Under the pieces are notes generated by a model. The model worked only from the letters and a program-made list of their open reading frames with translations, did not search any database and had not been told where the DNA came from. A stretch of DNA of 64,000 bases from an uncultured Vampirovibrio sp. (GTDB taxonomy: Bacteria > Cyanobacteriota > Vampirovibrionia > Gastranaerophilales > Gastranaerophilaceae): assembly GCA_910577635.1 (NCBI GenBank), contig CAJTNR010000009.1, forward strand, positions 1 through 64,000. The letters run 5' to 3'. Positions 26,369 to 33,150 of this stretch are shown here, in pieces. A program made the position numbers and the translations under genes. Position 1 is the stretch's first letter; the number at the start of each line of letters is the position of its first letter.

Positions 26369-27319
26369 ATGGCTGAAGAGATTCAACATCCAAAATCGAA
26401 TACTTTTGGTCAGAATGTCAAAATGGCTTTAATGTTTCCCGCTGCAACGGAAGCTGGAAGTGTTGCTTTTGCAATTAAAAGATCCAATGGGATTAAAGGA
26501 GCAATTGATGCTCTTGAACTTGAAAAATTTAAAAAGCTAAACACAGCCTTAAAACAGGGTCCTAAAAAAGATATCTTTTCAAGAGGATTAGCACTGTCTA
26601 ACAGCTATGAAAACTATAAAGATATCTATAAAACAGCAAAAAAAGCAGAAAAAAAACTATCCAAACTAACAAAAAAAGGGGATTTACCCTTAAAAGAAAA
26701 ATTTTTTAATTTATTTAGAAAAAATAAAGTAGATTATAAAAGTTTAAAAAAAGGAGCAAAAGAAGCTAATTTACTAGCTTCCAAGAATTTAAGCGCAACA
26801 ACTAAAGCTATTGATCAGGGAAGTGAAATTACAAGGGATTTTGTAAACTCGCTTCAAGGCACAGCCAATGCTGCAAAAACCGCAACAAGCGCAGCTAAGG
26901 GCGGATTTAAAAACACTGTTAAAACTTTATTCAAAAAAGAAATGTCAAGTAAGTTCAACCTTGCTATAACAACACTTACAACTTTTGTTCCTAATTTAGT
27001 CAATAAAGTAGTCCCGGCTTTTAAAGAAGAAGGATTCACAGGAGGAATAAAAGAACTTTCTAAAGCAGTTTTTCAAACAGGATCAGATTTTGTTTCCTAT
27101 GGCATTGGAGGTGCTCTTGGTAGAACCTTAGGAAGTGCTGTTGGTGTAATCTTTGGTCCTGTTGGAGCTTTTGTCGGGGGGATGTTTGGTGATGCTCTAG
27201 GGTCAATTATAGTTGGAGGCAAGGTTTGCGAGGTTGTTGATAAAACATTGAACCCTGAAGAACAAGAAACTCAAAGCATTGAAACAAACAGACAGACAAA
27301 CTTCGATAACCTTGCCTAG
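26369..27319 (+). CDS. Large unknown protein with C-terminal glycine-zipper helix pair
   Basis: A 316-residue protein of no recognised family. It has a lysine/alanine-rich helical middle (about 80-200, with KTAKKAEKKLSKLTKKG). A glycine-rich hydrophobic region (about 240-285) contains GIGGALGRTLGSAVGVIFG and PVGAFVGGMFGDALGSIIVG, a pattern seen in glycine-zipper membrane-inserting segments and colicin- or phage-like pore helices. There is no signal peptide. AAGGAGTTTAT precedes the ATG. It is convergent with a small gene, sharing CTAG at the stops. It may be a membrane-active or secreted protein; this is inference. Confidence 0.75.
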   Translation: MAEEIQHPKSNTFGQNVKMALMFPAATEAGSVAFAIKRSNGIKGAIDALELEKFKKLNTALKQGPKKDIFSRGLALSNSYENYKDIYKTAKKAEKKLSKLTKKGDLPLKEKFFNLFRKNKVDYKSLKKGAKEANLLASKNLSATTKAIDQGSEITRDFVNSLQGTANAAKTATSAAKGGFKNTVKTLFKKEMSSKFNLAITTLTTFVPNLVNKVVPAFKEEGFTGGIKELSKAVFQTGSDFVSYGIGGALGRTLGSAVGVIFGPVGAFVGGMFGDALGSIIVGGKVCEVVDKTLNPEEQETQSIETNRQTNFDNLA

Positions 27320-27540
27320 TTAATACTGCTACCTAATGCTTTTAAGTTTTCATAAGATAAACCCGCTTCTGATAATTCCTCAGCGCTAATTCCGAATAAA
27401 CTTATTAAATCAAGAGCAGTAGAATAGTTAGGGGAAGTTTTTGTATTGAGAATTTTATAAATATTGCTAATTGCTTCTTCTCGGGTTATATAATAAGAAT
27501 TATTTGTCTTATGGATTGTTCTTTTCTTACATTTTCCCAT
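27316..27540 (-). CDS. Small hypothetical protein
   Basis: A 74-residue protein with a basic N-terminus (GKCKKRTIHKTNN) and helices of the form TREEAISNIYKILNT and LISLFGISAEELSEAGLS. The second part resembles a three-helix DNA- or protein-binding module, but I cannot name a family. It overlaps the convergent glycine-zipper gene by 4 bases and is divergent from the RelA/SpoT-domain gene, so a role in controlling that gene is possible but unproven. Confidence 0.55.
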   Translation of the reverse strand: MGKCKKRTIHKTNNSYYITREEAISNIYKILNTKTSPNYSTALDLISLFGISAEELSEAGLSYENLKALGSSIN

Positions 27541-27657
27541 AGCACTATTGTGTTATAGACAATGCAAATTGTAAATAAGTTGTATATTATTGTAAATTTT
27601 ATTTTTATTTGACAAATTTTTTCTTTTTGTGGTTTTATATTTATGGAACGAAAAATT

Positions 27658-28803
27658 ATGTTGAATATTGGTTTTTTAAATTTTAATAATATAAAGAAAT
27701 ATACACCTGCAAAACAAAGCTTTCCTAACAAAAGCTATAGTAATTTAGCACCCCTAAAAGCAGACACAGTAAGCTTTAGCGGGTTCAATAGGCTAAATCG
27801 CGGTTTAATGCAGGCACTTGCTAATGAAGAGGTTTGCAGCGAAGTTAGCGAAAACGCTAAAAATGCAAATGCCAGACTGACTAAAATCCTAAATACTTCA
27901 TTAAGCGATTTTACAGCAAGCAAATCTAACCCAAAAGGAATTATTCGAGATATTGAAACCAGGGTTAAGACGCCCGAAAGTATTAAAGAAAAAGTCGCAA
28001 GTGAATTTGAAAGCTTACTATCCAAAGAAAATCCAAAGTTTTTTAATCCTAAAAACTCAGAAGACATTAAAAAAACCTTAGGCGATATTGTTGGAGCACG
28101 TGTTGTTCTTCGTGAAATTAATAAAAAAGAAACTGAAAAAATTATTAATTCTTTAATTGAACAAGTAAAAAACGGCAGTTTAAAAATTACAAAAATTGAA
28201 AGTTATGCGCCTTCCTCAATCCCTGAAGAACTTCATTATTTTTCTAAAAAAGACCTGGAAAGATTGAAAAAAGCTGCAAATGAAGTCCGCCCTAAAGGCA
28301 GCCGCGAAGTTGAACTTTCCATTCAATCAACAAAAGCAGGTTATATGGCGCTTCATATAGATGTTGACTTATCAAGTCCTGATTGTATTGTTAAAAATAA
28401 CGGATACAGAGGTGAAATCCAGTTTGTAGGGGTTGATATTGAACAATTAAAAGAAGTTGAAGATTTTTGCTACAAAATAAAACAAGGAAAAGATATTAAA
28501 GGGGGAAATCCTGCATATAAACCTTTTGTTGAATACTTTAGACAAAACTTAAAAAACCCTGATTATCCAAACCTTGAATCAGATTTTCAAGAGTACACTT
28601 CCAAAGCCTATGCTTATCAAAGAAAGAAACCTGCTCTTGAATTTGAACAAACAAAGAAAAAAGGCAAAAAGCATCTTCCTACAATTGAAGAATGCGAAAT
28701 GCAGGGAAAAATCCCGCCTGAACTAGATTTTAACAAGCTTGAGGAAATGAAGTATCATTGCGATAAAATCTATGAAAACACTTCAAATTTATCTGCTGCA
28801 TAA
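27658..28803 (+). CDS. RelA/SpoT-type nucleotidyltransferase-domain protein
   Basis: A 381-residue protein whose middle (about residues 95-265) matches the (p)ppGpp synthetase fold. RVKTPESIKEKV is the substrate-binding R-x-K segment, LGDIVGARVVL the D-x-x-G-x-R motif, KAGYMALHIDVDL the G-Y-x-x-L-H motif and RGEIQFVG the catalytic E-x-Q motif. There is no HD hydrolase, TGS or ACT domain. The N-terminal ~55 residues are unrelated and contain LKADTVSFSGFNRLN; the C-terminal ~100 residues are basic. It could be a small alarmstone synthetase or a toxin-type synthetase (toxSAS-like). Start is uncertain; an ATG at 27643 adds five residues. Confidence 0.78.
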   Translation: MLNIGFLNFNNIKKYTPAKQSFPNKSYSNLAPLKADTVSFSGFNRLNRGLMQALANEEVCSEVSENAKNANARLTKILNTSLSDFTASKSNPKGIIRDIETRVKTPESIKEKVASEFESLLSKENPKFFNPKNSEDIKKTLGDIVGARVVLREINKKETEKIINSLIEQVKNGSLKITKIESYAPSSIPEELHYFSKKDLERLKKAANEVRPKGSREVELSIQSTKAGYMALHIDVDLSSPDCIVKNNGYRGEIQFVGVDIEQLKEVEDFCYKIKQGKDIKGGNPAYKPFVEYFRQNLKNPDYPNLESDFQEYTSKAYAYQRKKPALEFEQTKKKGKKHLPTIEECEMQGKIPPELDFNKLEEMKYHCDKIYENTSNLSAA

Positions 28804-28894
28804 GGAAAATATAAAGATTATAAGATTAAACTTGTAATTTTAATATATTTATTGGATTATAATTCTATAATAGAATCATTGAGGGAGTAAAAAT

Positions 28895-30109
28895 ATGAAC
28901 ATTGAAGTTGTTAAAAAATGCTGCTGTTCTAAGTTTCAAAAATTGGCAAACGAAGCTGTTGAAGATATTAACAAAAGAAAAGGCAGGGAAGGTCAATTCC
29001 TTAATTGGATTGAAGTTTTGCCTAAGAATCAAATTGACAATCTTGACCACCTCTATTCTTTAGCAAAAGAAGCTAAAGGGGATAAATTCAGCGATTTAGC
29101 GATTCTTGGAATCGGAGGATCTCGCCATACAACAGAAAACATTACAACTTTACTTGGAGTTAATGATAATGTTCACTTTTTTTCTTCTGTTGAACCCACT
29201 AGTTTTGATAGATTCATAAAAAAGCTAAACTTAGATAAAACTTTGTTCTTAGTTGTTTCAAAATCAGGTACAACATTAGAAACTACAGTTGGATACAACA
29301 AAACCAAAGAAGTTGTTGAAAAATTCCTAAATTCTAAGGATACTTCTTCTAATTTTGTTGCAATGACTGATAAAAACGCTCAAAAGTCAGCACTAAGAAG
29401 AATTGTAGACTCAGGTGAAATTAAACTTTCAGGTTTTGTCCATGATGATGTTGGCGGAAGATTCTCTATTTTTGATGATGCTACAATTTTTACCCTTTTC
29501 TTCCTTGGCTATTCAAAAGATGAAGTTAAGGGAATGCTTGAAGCTTCACTTAGTGCTCAAAAAGAATTCCTAAACCCTGATATTGAAAAAAACCAAGCGC
29601 TTCAATTGGCAAAATTCAATGTTAAAGCTAAGAATCAGGGAAAAAATAAGCACTTTGTCGAATACTTTTCAGATGTATTTTCAGGAACAACATTGTGGGA
29701 AAAACAGCTTAAAAATGAATCTCTAAAAGCTGCAATTTTAACAGACACAAACGTTGGACCAGGGTATTTGCACTACAACGCTGAAGCTGATTTAGATGTT
29801 AATAACAATGATTCTTTCTTTACTTTTGTTTACTTAAAAACAGATGATAAAATAATGAATGCGGTAATGGAAGGCGTTATTGCAGCATATAGCGCACAGC
29901 ATCCTGTATCAAAAATTGTTTTGGATGATTTATCACTTAAATCAATCGCAAGGTTTATTGAACTTAAACACTTTGAAACTCTATACACAGGCTGGATTCT
30001 AAGAGCACAAAAAGGTAATGTTTCACCCCTTGACAGCCCGCTTAATGAAGTTCTTCAGCCAAATGTTGAAAAGTACAAAAAAGAAGTTAAAAAAGCATTA
30101 GAAAAATAG
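28895..30109 (+). CDS. pgi: Glucose-6-phosphate isomerase
   Basis: A 404-residue glycolytic isomerase of the PGI family, with two SIS-type sugar isomerase subdomains. Visible motifs are AILGIGGSRHTTEN, LVVSKSGTTLETTVGYNKTK, DDVGGRFSIFDDATIFTLFF, the active-site region FVEYFSDVFSGTTLWEKQL, and the C-terminal VLQPNVEKYKK. It is at the short end for the family (commonly about 445-550). GAGGGAGTAAAAAT precedes the ATG and two TATAAT boxes lie 30-50 bases upstream. A 12-bp-stem terminator follows. Confidence 0.92.
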   Translation: MNIEVVKKCCCSKFQKLANEAVEDINKRKGREGQFLNWIEVLPKNQIDNLDHLYSLAKEAKGDKFSDLAILGIGGSRHTTENITTLLGVNDNVHFFSSVEPTSFDRFIKKLNLDKTLFLVVSKSGTTLETTVGYNKTKEVVEKFLNSKDTSSNFVAMTDKNAQKSALRRIVDSGEIKLSGFVHDDVGGRFSIFDDATIFTLFFLGYSKDEVKGMLEASLSAQKEFLNPDIEKNQALQLAKFNVKAKNQGKNKHFVEYFSDVFSGTTLWEKQLKNESLKAAILTDTNVGPGYLHYNAEADLDVNNNDSFFTFVYLKTDDKIMNAVMEGVIAAYSAQHPVSKIVLDDLSLKSIARFIELKHFETLYTGWILRAQKGNVSPLDSPLNEVLQPNVEKYKKEVKKALEK

Positions 30110-30130
30110 GTTATTATAATAATAAAATTA

Positions 30131-30167
30131 TTGGGTTAATAATTTTATTATTAACCCAAAATTTTTT
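30131..30167 (+). terminator. Rho-independent terminator after pgi
   Basis: A perfect 12-bp stem, TTGGGTTAATAA (30131-30142) with TTATTAACCCAA (30148-30159), is followed by a T-rich tail. Confidence 0.85.
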
Positions 30168-30195
30168 GTGTGTTTAAATAAAGGAGCTTAAAAAA

Positions 30196-31830
30196 ATGAT
30201 AACAGTAGCAGACTATCTTATAAAAAAACTAAAAGCACTCAATATTGAAGAGGTTTTTGGGCTTCCTGGGGATTATAACTTTGAAATAGTTGAAGCAATT
30301 GAAAAGGACGATAAAATTAATTGGATTGGATGCACAAACGAACTAAACGCAGGATATGCGGCTGACGGGTATGCAAGAATTAAAGGATACGCAGCAATAG
30401 TTACAACATTCGGGGTTGGAGAACTATCTGCAATAAATGCTGTAGCAGGGTCAATGGCAGAAAATGTTCCTATCGTAAAAATTGTCGGAGTTCCAAAAAC
30501 AAGTTTTATAAAAAACAAGACTTTAGTGCATCACAACCTTGATAATGCAGATTATAAAGCTTTTTATAGAGCCTATTGCAATGTTGTTAAAGAAGCTTGT
30601 TTTCTTGATGAGGTTAATCCTAAAAAAGAAATAGATAGAATATTTGATACATTAAAACAACACAAAAAACCTGTCTATATCGCTCTTCCAATGGATGTTG
30701 CGCTATTGGAGGTTGATGATAGCATTATCGAAACTATTGTTGAATCAGATAAGTTTAATCTTAACACAGCGCTTATTGAAACTATTAACTTAATTAAAAA
30801 CGCAAAAAACCCTGTAGTTTTAGTGGATGGATTAGCTAAAAGGTTTAGTATCAAAAAAGAAGTTAACGATTTTTTGCAAAAAACCAAAATTCCAAGCGTT
30901 AGTTTATTAAGAGGAGTTGATGTTATTAACAATTCCACCCCTAACTACCTCGGGGTTTATTGCGGTAATAAGGACAACAAAACCGCTTATCAAATTCTTA
31001 ATGAATCTGATTGCATTATAGCCTTGGGTACCGTTTTATCGGATTTAAACACTTTTGGTTTTGATTATAAGTTCAATTTAGATAATCATATTAATATCCA
31101 ATACAATTATACAAAAATTAAAGATAAAACTTATGATAATATTTTAATTTCTGATTTTATTAAGAATTTAGTACAAAAAATTGATTACAGCTATAAAAAC
31201 CAAATAAAAAGCTCCTATTGTGCTTATATAGAAGATAAAAAAGACAATTTAACCTGCGACTTTTTTTATAGCAAACTAAATTCTTTTTTAAAAAAAGACG
31301 ATATTTTAATAACAGAAGTGGGGCTTCCTCCCTTGGGATCTTTACCTTTCGAGTTCCCTGATAATATTAGAATCGAAAATCAAATCCTCTGGGGTTCAAT
31401 CGGCTGGGCAACCCCTTGTACCTTAGGGTGTTGTTTAGCTGATAAAAGTGCAAGAACAATACTAATAACAGGAGACGGCTCTCATCAATTGACAGCTCAG
31501 GAACTTGCAACAATAATGAGAAACAACCTAAAACCTGTTATTTTTGTAATTAACAACAATGGATACACTATTGAAAGACTTTTGTGCAATAATCCTTATG
31601 AAAACTATAATAATATATCCCATTGGAATTATTCTATGCTTCCTAAGGTCTTTTATGGAGATTGTTTTACAGCAAAAGTTCAAACAAAACAAGAATTGAT
31701 TGAGGTTTTAAATAGAATCGAAAAAGAAGATAAAATGTGCTATATTGAGCTTATAATTGATGCTTTTGATGTTCCCAGGCTTTCTGTTTGGATTACAAAA
31801 CATAAAGAATTGTTTAGCAGGCAAAATTAA
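30196..31830 (+). CDS. TPP-dependent 2-oxoacid decarboxylase (pyruvate/indolepyruvate decarboxylase type)
   Basis: A 544-residue thiamine-diphosphate enzyme. The N-terminal pyrimidine-binding domain has the activating glutamate in CTNELNAGYAADGYARIKG. The HH motif of decarboxylases is VHHNLDNADYKAF. The C-terminal TPP-Mg motif is ITGDGSHQLTAQELATIMRN, then FVINNNGYTIERLL. The order and the HH pair separate it from acetolactate synthase. It should release an aldehyde plus CO2; pyruvate to acetaldehyde would feed ethanol fermentation, but indolepyruvate or branched oxoacids are also possible. AAAGGAGCTT precedes the ATG. Confidence 0.9.
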   Translation: MITVADYLIKKLKALNIEEVFGLPGDYNFEIVEAIEKDDKINWIGCTNELNAGYAADGYARIKGYAAIVTTFGVGELSAINAVAGSMAENVPIVKIVGVPKTSFIKNKTLVHHNLDNADYKAFYRAYCNVVKEACFLDEVNPKKEIDRIFDTLKQHKKPVYIALPMDVALLEVDDSIIETIVESDKFNLNTALIETINLIKNAKNPVVLVDGLAKRFSIKKEVNDFLQKTKIPSVSLLRGVDVINNSTPNYLGVYCGNKDNKTAYQILNESDCIIALGTVLSDLNTFGFDYKFNLDNHINIQYNYTKIKDKTYDNILISDFIKNLVQKIDYSYKNQIKSSYCAYIEDKKDNLTCDFFYSKLNSFLKKDDILITEVGLPPLGSLPFEFPDNIRIENQILWGSIGWATPCTLGCCLADKSARTILITGDGSHQLTAQELATIMRNNLKPVIFVINNNGYTIERLLCNNPYENYNNISHWNYSMLPKVFYGDCFTAKVQTKQELIEVLNRIEKEDKMCYIELIIDAFDVPRLSVWITKHKELFSRQN

Positions 31831-31831
31831 A

Positions 31832-31860
31832 TTGCAAAAAAAATCTTTTTTGAGTATTAT
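31832..31860 (+). promoter_or_regulatory. Promoter of rpsT
   Basis: TTGCAA (31832-31837), a 17-base spacer and TATTAT (31855-31860) give a good sigma-70-type promoter. A short palindrome (GAGTA...TACTC) overlaps the -10 and start site. Confidence 0.65.
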
Positions 31861-31924
31861 ATAAGTACTCACTTAAACCTCGTAACAGCAGATAAGTAGT
31901 TAAGATATTCGAAAGGAAAAAACT

Positions 31925-32194
31925 ATGGCAAATATAAAATCTGCAAAAAAAAGAGTGCTTGTCGCACAAAGAAATACTGAAAGAAATACGGCTTTTAAAA
32001 CTTCAATCAAAACTGCGATTAAAAAAGTTTTAACTATAGCTCAACAAGAAGATAAAACAGAACTAAACGCTGCTTTATCTAAAGCTTATCAGCTTTGCGA
32101 CAAAGCAGTTTCTAAAGGTATTCTTCATAAAAATACCGCTGCGAGAAAAAAATCAAGATTAACTAAAGCAGTTAATAAGCTGACTTTAAAGTAA
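31925..32194 (+). CDS. rpsT: 30S ribosomal protein S20
   Basis: An 89-residue basic, all-helical protein that binds 16S rRNA early in 30S assembly. It has the classic start MANIKSAKKRVLVAQRN, the central SIKTAIKKV and the C-terminal GILHKNTAARKKSRLTKAV. Length is normal. GAAAGGAAAAAACT precedes the ATG; a 17-base-spaced promoter lies about 70 bases upstream and a 13-bp terminator directly follows, so it is a monocistronic unit. Confidence 0.97.
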   Translation: MANIKSAKKRVLVAQRNTERNTAFKTSIKTAIKKVLTIAQQEDKTELNAALSKAYQLCDKAVSKGILHKNTAARKKSRLTKAVNKLTLK

Positions 32195-32222
32195 ATTGCT
32201 TTATACAATCTCTGAAAAAATT

Positions 32223-32260
32223 AACCCTCTTTTGAAGTCATTAATCAAAAGAGGGTTTTT
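32223..32260 (+). terminator. Rho-independent terminator after rpsT
   Basis: A perfect 13-bp stem, AACCCTCTTTTGA with TCAAAAGAGGGTT, is followed by T residues. The right arm plus its flank recurs without a left arm at 19017-19036. Confidence 0.9.
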
Positions 32261-32263
32261 ATT

Positions 32264-32476
32264 CTAAAAATCTAAAAATTCAGACAAACTAAGATTAAAA
32301 GCAGATGCAATTTTGTTTACTTTACTTAAAGTTACATCACTGCATGCGCTTTCAAGATTACCAATAGTTGACCTTGGAAGATTTGCAAGAAAGGATAAAT
32401 CGTCCTGCGTAAATTTATTCTTTCTTCTTAAGGATTTAATTCTTCTGGCAAGTTTTTTTGATAATTGCTTGTCCAT
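32264..32476 (-). CDS. Mini XRE-family repressor A
   Basis: A 70-residue protein that is essentially one XRE/Cro HTH: RRIKSLRRKNKFTQDDLSFL, then ANLPRSTIGNLESACSDVTL. It is paralogous to the 70-residue protein at 32867 (same length, same ending LSL(S/A)E(F/L)). It is divergent from the HAD gene; their start codons are only 27 bases apart and a perfect ATTGTC-N9-GACAAT palindrome covering the -10 box lies between them. It is therefore most likely an autorepressor that also controls the HAD gene, by inference. Confidence 0.85.
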   Translation of the reverse strand: MDKQLSKKLARRIKSLRRKNKFTQDDLSFLANLPRSTIGNLESACSDVTLSKVNKIASAFNLSLSEFLDF

Positions 32477-32482
32477 TTTTAA

Positions 32483-32503
32483 ATTGTCTGCTATAATGAC
32501 AAT
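32483..32503 (+). promoter_or_regulatory. Extended -10 promoter inside a palindromic operator
   Basis: ATTGTC (32483-32488) and GACAAT (32498-32503) form a perfect 6-bp inverted repeat spaced by 9 bases. The spacer holds TG-C-TATAAT, the promoter of the HAD gene, whose ATG begins at 32504 directly after the palindrome. Binding here would block RNA polymerase. A homologous copy lies at 33082-33135. Confidence 0.7.
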
Positions 32504-32881
32504 ATGACAAACTGTGGTACGGACAAAAAATACTTCAAAAAGCTTTTGTTGATTGATTTAGACGGTGTTTTAAATTTGTATAACGGAAAATACGATGCGA
32601 ATAAAATATCCAAAATAAGACCCGGAACTCTTGACTTTATTAAAAAACTGCACCAGGATTATAGAATATTGATATTTACAGCAAGAGATATTAAAACAAC
32701 AATTGAGTGGCTAAAAGAAAATGATTTAAATAATTACATAGAAGAAGTAACTAATATAAAAAACCCTTTTGCTTCTGTCATTCTTGATGATAGAGCAATT
32801 AATTTTGATGGCGATTACAATAAGGCATACAATTTAATAAAAAATTTTCAGCCGTATTGGAAAAAATTAAAAATTAAATAG
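32504..32881 (+). CDS. HAD-superfamily phosphatase-like protein
   Basis: A 125-residue small HAD protein. Motif I is LLIDLDGVLNLYNG (nucleophile and acid aspartates at about residues 18 and 20). Motif II is the threonine of RILIFTARD. Motif III/IV is SVILDDRAINFDGDY. It is short, with almost no cap domain, as in capless phosphatases acting on large or phosphoprotein/sugar substrates; the substrate is unknown. A TG-C-TATAAT ends 6 bases before the ATG, suggesting a leaderless mRNA. It is flanked on both sides by paralogous repressors and overlaps the second by 15 bases. Confidence 0.82.
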   Translation: MTNCGTDKKYFKKLLLIDLDGVLNLYNGKYDANKISKIRPGTLDFIKKLHQDYRILIFTARDIKTTIEWLKENDLNNYIEEVTNIKNPFASVILDDRAINFDGDYNKAYNLIKNFQPYWKKLKIK

Positions 32882-33079
32882 TTCAGCTAAGGAAATTTCA
32901 AAAGCGCAGGCAATCTGGTTTATTTTTGTTAAAGTTACATCATTGCTGGCTGTTTCAAGATTAGCAAGAGTAGAACGACCAATATTAGCACGATAAGAAA
33001 GCTCATCTTGGGTGTATCCTTTTAGTTTTCTTAGATTTTTAATTCTTTTTGCAAATTTTTGCAATAATTGCTCGTCCAT
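32867..33079 (-). CDS. Mini XRE-family repressor B
   Basis: A 70-residue XRE HTH protein (FAKRIKNLRKLKGYTQDELS, then YRANIGRSTLANLETASNDV). It is a clear paralogue of repressor A at 32264. Upstream of its start lies a sequence homologous to the A operator region, but no gene corresponding to the HAD gene follows there. It probably arose by local duplication and may compete for, or have diverged in, the same type of operator. It is convergent with the HAD gene with a 15-base overlap. Confidence 0.85.
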   Translation of the reverse strand: MDEQLLQKFAKRIKNLRKLKGYTQDELSYRANIGRSTLANLETASNDVTLTKINQIACAFEISLAELFNF

Positions 33080-33081
33080 TA

Positions 33082-33135
33082 TTTAATTGTCCGCTATGGC
33101 AACAAAATCTACAAACCGCCACACGGACAATTAAA
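33082..33135. repeat. 12-bp inverted repeat, duplicate of the repressor operator region
   Basis: TTTAATTGTCCG (33082-33093) and CGGACAATTAAA (33124-33135) are perfect reverse complements with 30 bases between. The layout TTGTC-(C/T)GCTAT ... ACGGACAA is the same as at 32484-32526 beside repressor A, but here no TATAAT remains. It is probably the operator of repressor B. Confidence 0.7.
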
Positions 33136-33150
33136 AGTATGAGGAAAATT

